DNA from: an uncultured Prevotella sp.
GTDB taxonomy: Bacteria; Bacteroidota; Bacteroidia; Bacteroidales; Bacteroidaceae
Reading direction: 5' to 3'
Length of the DNA stretch: 14,023 nt
Assembly (NCBI GenBank): GCA_945614335.1
Contig: CALZAP010000007.1
Location: forward strand, 1 to 14,023
Both the position numbers and the translations under genes were made by a program. Positions 8,147 through 14,023 of the stretch are shown here, in pieces. Each line of letters starts with the position of its first letter. Position 1 is the stretch's first letter. Below the pieces are notes generated by a model, which had not been told where the DNA came from, did no database searches, and was given only the letters and a program-made list of their open reading frames with translations.

Positions 8147-8886
8147 CGCTTCACGTACTTGTTCACCATGTCCACATACTTCGTGCGGAACACCTTGCGA
8201 CCCGAAACCTTGTTCACAAGCCACTGTATCTTGCCTATGTGCAGGTCGCAGGTGAGCTGGGCGTCAACCGTGTCAGAAGGAATGGGATAATAACTCAGTA
8301 TGTAAAACACAAGACAGTCGGGCACAATCATGTTGCGGGTCATCTGACGGCGCTGCGACTCAGGATAATACTTCAGGTAAAGGGGATAGTCGCTGCCAAG
8401 ATACTTGTCGAGGCTCACTCCCACCGAGTTGTTGCCCACCACAATGCTCTGGTCAAGCGCCCCTATCTGCGAGTACACCATCGGCAGCTTTATCTGCGGA
8501 AGCGACTCCTTCAGTTTGCCGAACGAGCGGCTGAGCTCGCGGTTTATGTCGTCCACATTGGCATACTGCTGCTCCACCTCGTTGATGAGGGCCTGGAGCA
8601 CCGTGTCCTGATAAAAGTTCAGAAACTTGTTGTTAATGTCCGGGTCGTTCACGCGACCGAGCTTCAACACGTCTTCTATCAGCGTGCGTGTCTGCATCGG
8701 ATAAACAAGGTTCATCTGCTGAAGGGCAGAGAAGTCGCCCGTGGTGAGAAAAAGGCTCTGTATGCGGTCGTAGCGACGGAGAGCCAGGTCGTTGTCTCCA
8801 TCACCGGTGTCGTTAGGCTTCAAATGCAACTCGCAGCCTACGCACGTCACCATCATTACCAATAGGAAAATTAATATTTTTCTCAC
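8095..8886 (-). CDS. GldB-like lipoprotein
   Basis: The 263-residue product has a lipoprotein signal (MRKILIFLLVMMVTCVGC, lipid-attached cysteine at residue 18), so it is probably membrane-anchored and exposed to the periplasm. The stretch from about residue 110 resembles the GldB family: DDINRELSRSFGKLKESLP, VYSQIGALDQSIVVGNNSVGVSLDKYLGSDYPLY, and QRRQMTRNMIVPDCLVFYIL. GldB is a lipoprotein needed for gliding in Flavobacterium; in non-gliding Bacteroidales such homologues are widespread and their role is unclear. The start is a GTG (8884-8886); no ATG fits the signal peptide. A consensus promoter lies upstream at 8909-8940. Its last 52 bp overlap the convergent radical SAM gene. Confidence 0.8.
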   Translation of the reverse strand: MRKILIFLLVMMVTCVGCELHLKPNDTGDGDNDLALRRYDRIQSLFLTTGDFSALQQMNLVYPMQTRTLIEDVLKLGRVNDPDINNKFLNFYQDTVLQALINEVEQQYANVDDINRELSRSFGKLKESLPQIKLPMVYSQIGALDQSIVVGNNSVGVSLDKYLGSDYPLYLKYYPESQRRQMTRNMIVPDCLVFYILSYYPIPSDTVDAQLTCDLHIGKIQWLVNKVSGRKVFRTKYVDMVNKYVKRHKDIPADRLLLIARLP

Positions 8887-8908
8887 CTTGTCTTCTTTAA
8901 ATTTTGTG

Positions 8909-8940
8909 CAAATATACTAAATAATATTTTATCTGCCAAA
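8909..8940 (-). promoter_or_regulatory. Bacteroidetes-type promoter of the GldB-like gene
   Basis: On the minus strand TTTG (8937-8940) lies 20 bp upstream of TATATTTG (8909-8916), an excellent match to the Bacteroidetes consensus. Transcription should begin near 8902, about 15 bases before the GTG start codon. Confidence 0.78.
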
Positions 8941-9007
8941 TTTTTAGCTAAAAAAAATAAAAATATCCGCATTTTAATTAACTTTATACCCCTTTTAAGG
9001 AAAATTA

Positions 9008-9039
9008 TTGCTCATTTCCCATACTTTTGTGTAATTTTG
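9008..9039 (+). promoter_or_regulatory. Bacteroidetes-type promoter of the DUF4861 gene
   Basis: TTG at 9008-9010 is followed after 21 bp by TAATTTTG at 9032-9039. The predicted start of transcription, near 9046, gives a leader of roughly 36 bases before ATG 9082. Between this promoter and the divergent one lie about 67 AT-rich bases with no recognisable operator. Confidence 0.72.
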
Positions 9040-9081
9040 CAGGTTATAAAAACAAACAACAAAGCAAATAGAAAAAAAGCA

Positions 9082-10332
9082 ATGAAACGAATCGCGACAA
9101 CATTACTGGCAACGGCCACCACACTGGCCCTTGCAGCACAGGCAAAACAAGTGACCGTGACAAACAATTCCAACTTCCCCCGGGAGGCGGAACCTATTGT
9201 AATAACTATCGACGAGAAGGCCGACTACAAGTCTGCCGTGGTAAGCTCCGACGGCAAGACGCTGCCCTGCCAGCTCGACGACATCGACGGCAACGGACAC
9301 AACGACCAGCTCTGCTTCATCACCTCGCTGAAGAAAAAAGAGAAAAAGGAGTTTCTCGTCACCCTTCACAAGCAGGAAGCCGAACAGGCCTTCACCCCGC
9401 AGGTGTATGCCGAAATGATGCTCACAAACAAGAAGATTAAGAGCCAGAACAAGCAGGACCTCTACATCAGCAGCCTCACCGTCGACAACGGCACCAACCC
9501 CTACTGGATGCTCCACCACCACGGCCCCGCCTTCGAAAACGACATGGTGGCATACCGCATCTATTTCGACGAAAGGCAGACCATCGACATCTACGGCAAA
9601 AACCGCAAGGCCCTCGAACTGAAAGACACGCAGTTCTATCCCGACCAGCAACAGAAGGCCAACGGCTATGGCGACGACGTGCTGTGGGTGGGCAAGACCT
9701 TCGGAGTAGGCGCGCTCAGGGGATGGGCCGACAACAATCCGCAGATGCTGCTCGACGTGGATAAACGCACCATGGAGATAGTGTCGCGCGGACCGCTGCG
9801 CACCATCGTGAAAGTGGTGGACAAGGGCTGGAACCCGTTCTACCCTGAGAAGTGCGACAACGCCAAGCGCATCGACATGACCACATACTACACACTCTCT
9901 GCCGGAAGGCGCGACTGTGCCGTGGACGTCACGCTCAAGGGCGACATAGAGAGCATCAACCTCGCCACCGGTCTCATCAACGTGAAAAACTCCGAGGAAT
10001 ATTCCGACGGAAAGGGCCTCAGGGGCTGCTGGGGCACCGACTGGCCTGTGTCTGAAAAAGACTCCGCGGGACACAAGCGCGAAACCGTAGGTCTCGGCAT
10101 CTGCATCCCTTCAACCTACATCGTGAAGGAGCTTCCGTCCAACAGCGACAACTACACCTACGTGATAAAGCCCGCCCTTGGCCAAATCCACTACCACATC
10201 ACCTTCGCCTCCGACAACGAGACCTTCCCCGGCTCCTTCCACGCCCCCGCCACCTTCTTCGAGTATCTCAGGCAATGGAAGCGCCAGATAGAGTCGCCCG
10301 TAACCATAGCGGTAAAAGAAATGTATCTATGA
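9082..10332 (+). CDS. Secreted DUF4861 family protein
   Basis: The product is 416 residues with a signal peptide (residues 1-21, MKRIATTLLATATTLALAAQA|K). The mature protein is rich in beta-strand patterns and fits DUF4861, a family common in Bacteroidetes and often encoded near polysaccharide-use genes. Visible landmarks are TNNSNFPREAEPIVITI, LPCQLDDIDGNGHNDQLCFI, WMLHHHGPAFENDMVAYRIYFD, GDDVLWVGKTFGVGALRGW and LGQIHYHITFASDNETFPGSFH. The histidine/acidic cluster HHHGPAFEND could be part of an active or binding site, but this is inference. No SusC/SusD or glycoside hydrolase genes lie in the window, so no polysaccharide locus is evident here. The frame is open upstream to a TTG inside the promoter; ATG 9082 is the start that gives a signal peptide. 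Confidence 0.83.
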   Translation: MKRIATTLLATATTLALAAQAKQVTVTNNSNFPREAEPIVITIDEKADYKSAVVSSDGKTLPCQLDDIDGNGHNDQLCFITSLKKKEKKEFLVTLHKQEAEQAFTPQVYAEMMLTNKKIKSQNKQDLYISSLTVDNGTNPYWMLHHHGPAFENDMVAYRIYFDERQTIDIYGKNRKALELKDTQFYPDQQQKANGYGDDVLWVGKTFGVGALRGWADNNPQMLLDVDKRTMEIVSRGPLRTIVKVVDKGWNPFYPEKCDNAKRIDMTTYYTLSAGRRDCAVDVTLKGDIESINLATGLINVKNSEEYSDGKGLRGCWGTDWPVSEKDSAGHKRETVGLGICIPSTYIVKELPSNSDNYTYVIKPALGQIHYHITFASDNETFPGSFHAPATFFEYLRQWKRQIESPVTIAVKEMYL

Positions 10333-10369
10333 AGTTGACGAGTTGACAAGTTGACGAGTTGACAAGTTA
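10333..10369 (+). repeat. Period-8 tandem repeat after the DUF4861 gene
   Basis: Beginning immediately after the stop codon, GTTGACGA and GTTGACAA alternate for four units (a 16-bp period, twice), then fade. It separates the DUF4861 stop from the terminator hairpin. Confidence 0.8.
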
Positions 10370-10374
10370 ATACC

Positions 10375-10422
10375 ACGGTTTACCATACCTGCATTATAAA
10401 GAGGTATGATAAACCGTTTTTT
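10375..10422 (+). terminator. Intrinsic terminator of the DUF4861 gene
   Basis: Left arm 10375-10390 (ACGGTTTACCATACCT) pairs with right arm 10402-10417 over 16 positions with one C/A mismatch; the loop has 11 bases, and a run of six T follows (10417-10422). On the minus strand the hairpin forms too, but no T run follows, so it would be a weaker terminator for the primase gene that reads towards it. Confidence 0.88.
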
Positions 10423-10464
10423 AATCTTTAATCTTTAATTTTTAATTTTTAATTTTTTAATTCT
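10423..10464. repeat. AT-rich TTTAAT-type repeat beside the primase stop codon
   Basis: A run of imperfect units such as taatcttt, taattttt and taattcttt fills the space between the terminator and the primase stop codon. It resembles the arrays at 1-109 and 11424-11454. No gene or hairpin is seen. Confidence 0.65.
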
Positions 10465-11394
10465 TTAATTCTTTCCCCTTTCCCCTTTCCACTTTTCTCC
10501 GAAGTCCTTCACTCCCTCCGGCAGTTCATGCATCACGGTTTGCGGCAGAAGTTCCTTTACCTTGGCAAACAGCTGTCGTCCGGGAGCGTCGTTGTCGGGC
10601 ACCATGTGAGTGCGTAAATCCCTCAGCAAGTCCACTTCCCGTTCCATAAGCAGCGTGGCAGACGGCACAGCTATCGCGGCGTGACCCGCCGAGAGCATCG
10701 CCCAGCAATCGGAAGGCCCCTCAGCTATCCATAGCTCGTCGCCCTTCTTCAACTGTCTCAACACCTGCAAGTTATACAACCCCAACTTCGAGCCAGGCGG
10801 GAATCGGAACCGCGGCTTGCCTTTCGTCTCTTCCCCACTCCCAAGCCATCTACCCTGCACCGTCATGAGCTTTCCGTCGATGTCCCTGTAGGGGATGAGC
10901 AGCGAAGGAGCATCGTAAAAGTCACGTCCGTTTCGTGTGCAAGGCAGCGGCATGTCGGTTGATGTGAGGCCGAGACTCTCCGCCACCTTCGGGTCAATGT
11001 GTCTCTCCTCGAAGAGAAATCGTCTGGCCTTTTCGTTCAGCCGCGGCTTTTCCAATATCCATTCGAGATAATCGCTGTCCATCTCCATCGTCGTAGACTT
11101 CCTTTCCGTCTTCTCCGGTTTCTGTTCACAGCAGTCTATACCTTCGTTAGCCACTATCCATTCACAAGCCGCCTTGAACGAGACGCCGAGATACTCTTTC
11201 ACGAGAGTTATCTGGTCTCCTTTCTTCGAGCAGGCATAACATTTCCAGTGCTGTTTGTCCTTGTTGAAATGCAGGCTTGCCACTCTGTCGGCGTGGAATG
11301 GGCAAAGGGCGGCATGCCCCTTGCCCACCATTATTCCAAGCATTCTTGCCACGTCCTCAATCTCAATTTTCTTAATTTTTTCCAAGTCGTACAT
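10465..11394 (-). CDS. CHC2 zinc-finger / Toprim primase of a mobile element
   Basis: The 309-residue product joins a CHC2 zinc finger (C31-P-F-H34 and C52-Y-A-C55, DnaG-like spacing) to a Toprim-like catalytic region: glutamate E225 in WIAEGPSDCWAML and the D267-N-D269 motif in VPDNDAPGRQLF, followed by LPEGVKDFGEKW. Residues 150-210 (LLIPYRDIDGKLMTVQGRW) resemble the linker of phage-type primases. Such proteins make RNA primers for replication of phages, plasmids and integrative elements. It is far shorter than chromosomal DnaG (about 600 residues or more) and has no helicase domain, so it probably works with a separate helicase, perhaps the upstream DUF3987-like protein. Start is ATG 11394. 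The last residues (KGERGKN) are encoded by a GGGAAAG-type repeat. Synthesis of RNA versus DNA primers cannot be told from sequence. Confidence 0.88.
   Translation of the reverse strand: MYDLEKIKKIEIEDVARMLGIMVGKGHAALCPFHADRVASLHFNKDKQHWKCYACSKKGDQITLVKEYLGVSFKAACEWIVANEGIDCCEQKPEKTERKSTTMEMDSDYLEWILEKPRLNEKARRFLFEERHIDPKVAESLGLTSTDMPLPCTRNGRDFYDAPSLLIPYRDIDGKLMTVQGRWLGSGEETKGKPRFRFPPGSKLGLYNLQVLRQLKKGDELWIAEGPSDCWAMLSAGHAAIAVPSATLLMEREVDLLRDLRTHMVPDNDAPGRQLFAKVKELLPQTVMHELPEGVKDFGEKWKGERGKN
10471..10490 (-). repeat. Period-7 purine repeat inside the primase 3' end
   Basis: On the minus strand the sequence reads GGAAAGG twice plus GGAAAG, covering the codons just before the terminal asparagine and stop. 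It has the same 7-bp period and purine character as the repeats at 4330-4348 and 11544-11620, but a different unit. Confidence 0.75.
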
Positions 11395-11423
11395 ATTTTT
11401 TTTCTAATTTAAAGAAGGTGGAG

Positions 11424-11502
11424 AAAAGAATTAAAGGATTAAAAAATTAAAGGAGTTGGGGAGTTCAAGGAGTTCAAGGAGTTAAGGAGTTAAGGAGTTA
11501 AG
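11424..11502 (+). repeat. Purine-rich tandem repeat, periods 16 and 8-9
   Basis: The left part (11424-11454) is the exact reverse complement of 80-110. The right part consists of GAGTTCAAG twice followed by GAGTTAAG three times, with 8- to 9-bp spacing. The purine-rich strand is the plus strand, opposite to the flanking genes. Confidence 0.78.
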
Positions 11503-11522
11503 CCAATACTGAGACACGCCCA

Positions 11523-11539
11523 GTTTTGAGGCTCAAAAC
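11523..11539. repeat. 17-bp inverted repeat between two repeat tracts
   Basis: GTTTTGAG and CTCAAAAC are perfect inverted arms around a single G. As RNA, seven pairs with a GGC loop could form; as DNA it could be a site for a dimeric protein. It has no T run, so it is not a convincing terminator. Confidence 0.6.
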
Positions 11540-11543
11540 ACTT

Positions 11544-11620
11544 CTCTCCTCTCTCCTCACTCCTCTCTCCTCTCTCCTCACTCCTCTCTCCTCACTCTTC
11601 CCTCCTCCCTCCTCTCTCCT
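11544..11620 (-). repeat. AGGAGAG-type heptamer array, 11 units
   Basis: Exactly eleven consecutive 7-bp units are readable on the plus strand as CTCTCCT, CACTCCT, CCCTCCT or CACTCTT. On the minus strand these are AGGAGAG, AGGAGTG and AGGAGGG. The purine strand is the coding strand of the DUF3987-like gene, whose stop lies 38 bp away. Confidence 0.85.
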
Positions 11621-11658
11621 CATTTCCTTAATGGCATAATAGCTGGCATAATGGCATG

Positions 11659-13407
11659 TTATTGGCATGTCGCGGCAATCTTCTTAAACAGTCCGCCCTC
11701 CATCGCCACCAGTCCGCTGTTCTTCCAATTATAAAGCATTTTCGCAATAGAGTTATCCGACACGTTCTCGCCCTTCACCCTTGTCGCCATCTTCAGTGCG
11801 TCAGACTTTGAGAAGTTTTGTGGCAGCAGGTCGAATATGGTGTCGTTCTTTCCTCGTCGGCTTCTCTTCGAGTCGTCGCCGCCCCTTTCGTTGCGGTTCT
11901 GCTCGTAAGCCTTCGCGAGCTTGCTTCTGAAGAAGTAGATGTCGTTGTCCACCAAGTAGTCGGCTATCACGTCGTATGCCGCCAGCATGTCCGGTGTCTG
12001 CTCCTTCAACATCATTCGCTGCAGCAGGTCCTCGTTGTCCTTTATCATCTCTTCTGCCTTCTGCAGCCCATGTTTCTTCAGCAATTTCCCCGCCACACTG
12101 CACAACATCATCGTACACACTATTCTCTGGGCCGAGGTGTGAGTTCGCTTTCTGCAGTTGGCCAGCACCTCGTCATCGCATTTCAATGCCTCCCTCCTCA
12201 GCCTCTCCGTCCACTCGTCGTCTTTCTGTTGCAGCATCGGCAGCGATATGTCGCCCTTCATCAGCCCCAGCAGGTGTGCCACATCCCTTACGTTCTGTTT
12301 CTGCTTTTCCGTCAGCGTCACTTTATATTCTTTTTTCGCAAACGTATTATCAAACATTCGGGTGAAACACATGCGGCTTTGCAGTCCGTCGTTGTAGTTT
12401 CTCACGAAGCGGTAGAGGGCATCGTCGGTGCCGAGCATCACCACGTTCCATTTCAGATGGTCTTTGTAGCATCTTGCAGCATCTACCGATTTAGCCTCAC
12501 GAAGTAGTCGCTCAGAATCCCACGATTTTCTCAGATATACCGAAAATTCCACGAGCTCCTTTGCTGTCCATTTAGCCGAAATCTCGTCCGACTCCTCCGT
12601 CACCGACACCGCATGTCTTTCGTCAAGATTATTCAGGCGCAAAACGACATTCGCGAGCGTGTTGTTTAGCGGTATGTATCTCAGAGGCAGCTCAGGCTCT
12701 GGAGGAAGGTTTTTGTCGTTACGTTTTTTCTTGAACAGTTTTCGCCATTCCTCCTCCTTTTCCAGTATCGTCTTGTCTTCCTCCAGCATTTCCGCGAGCC
12801 ACAAGTCGCAGAGTTCCTTAATGTCCGACTTGTTCGAGCCCGGGGCACCAGCGCAGTAAGCCAGCAGGTTTAGCCAGTTGAAGGTGCCGTCCACCTTCAG
12901 TCTTACGTTAGTAGCTATGCCACCTATACAAGTCGCCACACACACCACCATCGGCATGAGGTTTTTCTCACCCACCTTCAGTGCCGACTCCCTGTAACCC
13001 ATTGCGAGAGCCTTTTTCGGCAGCAGAATGTAGAATAGGCGGTCGTCATCCTCCATAATGTCTGAAATGGTATTCTCCACCTTTTCGTTGTGTGCGAAAT
13101 CGGCTTTCAGTGCGTTGAGCACCATTCTCAGCGCCTGTGGCATCTGTGTCACCGGTGCGTTCACAGCCTTTGCTATCTGTGCCGCCTTCAGTGCGTCGGT
13201 CATTCCCTCGTATGTAGGTATGATTTTTTTCAACAACTCTGAGTCGTTGTTACAGATGTTTCTGAGTGCTTTAGCGAGCTCATACGTTCTGGTCATTGCG
13301 TCCTGCGCCGTAGGCAGAGTAGAGTTGTAGAACATTTCGTTCCACTTGTTTATGATGACCTCATAAGCGAGGTCACCATATTTCAGTTTATCCTTTTTCT
13401 CATCCAT
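11659..13407 (-). CDS. DUF3987-like putative helicase/ATPase of a mobile element
   Basis: The 582-residue protein is largely helical. It resembles the DUF3987 group found beside primases in Bacteroidetes prophages and integrative elements. Residues 187-194 read GAPGSNKS, in the place of a Walker A loop (GxxxxGK[ST]) but with asparagine instead of the third glycine. A hydrophobic-acidic stretch, VSVTEESDEI, about 85 residues later may be the Walker B equivalent, and LKWNVVMLGTDDALYRF could be a sensor strand. The region about 220-245 is very charged (KEEEWRKLFKKKRNDK). The C-terminal 60 residues (basic SKRSRRGKN, then FSKSDALKMATRVKGENVSDNSIAKMLYNW) look like a winged-helix DNA-binding tail. 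ATP hydrolysis is uncertain. ATG 13407 lies 5 bp after the upstream stop and follows an AAAGGAGA stretch. The DUF3987 assignment is moderate. Confidence 0.68.
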   Translation of the reverse strand: MDEKKDKLKYGDLAYEVIINKWNEMFYNSTLPTAQDAMTRTYELAKALRNICNNDSELLKKIIPTYEGMTDALKAAQIAKAVNAPVTQMPQALRMVLNALKADFAHNEKVENTISDIMEDDDRLFYILLPKKALAMGYRESALKVGEKNLMPMVVCVATCIGGIATNVRLKVDGTFNWLNLLAYCAGAPGSNKSDIKELCDLWLAEMLEEDKTILEKEEEWRKLFKKKRNDKNLPPEPELPLRYIPLNNTLANVVLRLNNLDERHAVSVTEESDEISAKWTAKELVEFSVYLRKSWDSERLLREAKSVDAARCYKDHLKWNVVMLGTDDALYRFVRNYNDGLQSRMCFTRMFDNTFAKKEYKVTLTEKQKQNVRDVAHLLGLMKGDISLPMLQQKDDEWTERLRREALKCDDEVLANCRKRTHTSAQRIVCTMMLCSVAGKLLKKHGLQKAEEMIKDNEDLLQRMMLKEQTPDMLAAYDVIADYLVDNDIYFFRSKLAKAYEQNRNERGGDDSKRSRRGKNDTIFDLLPQNFSKSDALKMATRVKGENVSDNSIAKMLYNWKNSGLVAMEGGLFKKIAATCQ

Positions 13408-13412
13408 GCAGC

Positions 13413-13733
13413 TTATCTCCTTTCATTAAGTTTCTCCACCAAGGCGGTTGCCTCGCAAAACATCCTCTGAGCGAAGTCGTTAATTTTTAGAGGGTTGATA
13501 TTCTTTGTGTGCAGTTGGTAGGAGCCGTCGGGCTTAGCCACAGTTGTCAGCATTTCTCCATCAAACACACGTGTGTTTCGTGCCCTTGGTCTTTTAGGAG
13601 CCGACTCTGCGAAATCCACATTTCTCCAGTCGCCGCTCACTCTTAGCGACCCGTCGAAGTTCACTCTCTCTTCCGGCTCAGCCTTATCGTTAGTCACGAT
13701 GCTGAGAGTCACATTTTTTATTACCTTCTTCAT
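13413..13733 (-). CDS. Hypothetical protein, 106 aa, in the replication module
   Basis: I do not recognise this family. The protein has no signal peptide or membrane segment. The N-terminal half is charged, with MKKVIKNVTLSIVTNDKAE, a beta-rich look, and a basic stretch at residues 47-54 (PKRPRARN). The C-terminal third, INDFAQRMFCEATALVEKLNERR, is a probable amphipathic helix. Start is ATG 13733, 17 bp after the stop of the OB-fold gene; its stop lies 5 bp before the DUF3987-like start, so it sits inside one tight transcription unit. From position it may be a small accessory replication or regulatory protein, but this is only inference. Confidence 0.75.
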   Translation of the reverse strand: MKKVIKNVTLSIVTNDKAEPEERVNFDGSLRVSGDWRNVDFAESAPKRPRARNTRVFDGEMLTTVAKPDGSYQLHTKNINPLKINDFAQRMFCEATALVEKLNERR

Positions 13734-13750
13734 CTCGTTTTTTTTAATTT

Positions 13751-14023
13751 TTAATTCTTAATTCCCCATCCATTGTTTTCCTGTAAAGCCATAGATCGGC
13801 CGTCTTTAGTTTGAAACACCCTCACCTTTGAAGACCAGTGGCAAGTCACGGTGTCACCTTCCTTTATGCCGTCTAACTGGTTCACCCTGTCGCCAGTGAA
13901 TTTCACGAGATACTGGTTTGGAAACTGTATTCTCTCGTCAATCTCCTCCAGTATCACCTCTCTCGATTTCCACTCTCCTTTCGCCGACACACCTCTCTGT
14001 AGAGGCATCAATTTCTTAACTTT
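13751..14023 (-). CDS. DUF3127 family OB-fold protein, 5' end outside the window
   Basis: Ninety codons are visible and the frame stays open to the window edge, so the start lies beyond 14023; the apparent TTG and ATG at 14004-14011 are internal. The visible part, LMPLQRGVSAKGEWKSREVILEE, then YLVKFTGDRVNQLDGIKEGDTVTCHW and VRVFQTKDGRSMALQ, matches the DUF3127 pattern of Bacteroidetes (LPLQxGxSxKGEWKxQE...). That family is predicted to adopt an OB fold and is often found in place of, or beside, single-strand DNA-binding proteins in mobile elements. The short C-terminus GWGIKN lacks the acidic tip of classical SSB. As the first visible gene of the module it fits a role in protecting or handling single-stranded DNA during element replication. 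Confidence 0.82.
   Translation of the reverse strand, partial: KVKKLMPLQRGVSAKGEWKSREVILEEIDERIQFPNQYLVKFTGDRVNQLDGIKEGDTVTCHWSSKVRVFQTKDGRSMALQENNGWGIKN

Larger units (their letters stand above)
11395..11658. other. 264-bp non-coding gap with mirrored purine and pyrimidine tracts
   Basis: No credible gene is present. In plus-strand order it contains: an AT-rich purine repeat (11424-11454, exact inverse of 80-110); GAGTTCAAG and GAGTTAAG units (11460-11502); a short unique stretch with an inverted repeat (11523-11539); and a pyrimidine array (11541-11627). It separates the DUF3987-like stop from the primase start. No clear TAnnTTTG promoter was found for the primase gene. Confidence 0.7.

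Noticed and set aside
9037..9081. TTG at 9037 as start of the DUF4861 protein
   Set aside because: It lies within the -7 promoter box and would put a polar stretch before the signal peptide; ATG 9082 fits.
9103..10074. Long minus-strand frame (323 codons) opposite the DUF4861 gene
   Set aside because: The translation is rich in V, H, G and A with no recognisable domain, a typical antisense shadow; the plus strand has signal peptide, promoter and terminator.
10341..10366. TTGACA hexamers as sigma-70 -35 boxes
   Set aside because: They are by-products of the GTTGACAA repeat, have no matching -10 box, and are not the Bacteroidetes consensus.
11424..11627. CRISPR-like array
   Set aside because: Units are 7-9 bp and contiguous, without unique spacers of constant length, and no cas gene is in the window.
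1..14023. tRNA, rRNA or riboswitch genes in the spacers
   Set aside because: The spacers are short or repetitive; no cloverleaf, rRNA-like segment or known riboswitch core was recognised by eye.

Overview
The window looks like a chromosomal segment of a Bacteroidales bacterium, most likely Prevotellaceae-like. The reasons are: exact Bacteroidetes-type promoter boxes (TAnnTTTG with TTG about 20 bp upstream), little use of Shine-Dalgarno sites, a type IX secretion (T9SS) type B sorting domain, a PorT-like outer-membrane barrel, a GldB-like lipoprotein and a DUF4861 protein. The genus is inference; no rRNA or marker search was possible.

Left block (110-3586, minus strand): three closely spaced genes encode a periplasmic type 1 binding-fold protein, an outer-membrane beta-barrel and a POT-family peptide transporter. 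The gaps are 35 and 34 bp, so they probably form one operon, read from a consensus promoter at 3607-3637. Back to back with it, an overlapping promoter drives a small secreted protein with a PKD-like fold and a T9SS type B C-terminal domain (3675-4355).

Middle block (4368-8886): uvrA (nucleotide excision repair) is followed by a TIGR01212/YhcC-type radical SAM gene whose GTG start overlaps the uvrA stop codon. This gene runs convergently into, and overlaps, a GldB-like lipoprotein gene. A divergent promoter region (8887-9081) then leads to a secreted DUF4861 protein that ends in a clear intrinsic terminator at 10375-10422.

Right block (10465-14023, minus strand): this resembles the replication module of a prophage or integrative element. 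In transcription order it holds a DUF3127 OB-fold protein (cut by the window edge), a 106-aa unknown, a DUF3987-like ATPase-like protein with a degenerate Walker A, and a CHC2 zinc-finger/Toprim primase. No integrase, relaxase, structural gene or attachment site is visible, so the element type stays open.

Short purine-rich tandem repeats (periods 7, 8 and 16) lie at the 3' ends of several genes, in two cases inside the last codons. They also fill the 264-bp gap inside the replication module. They are the most unusual structure here. I see no complete, clearly new multi-gene system; the replication module and the repeats are the parts most worth following up.
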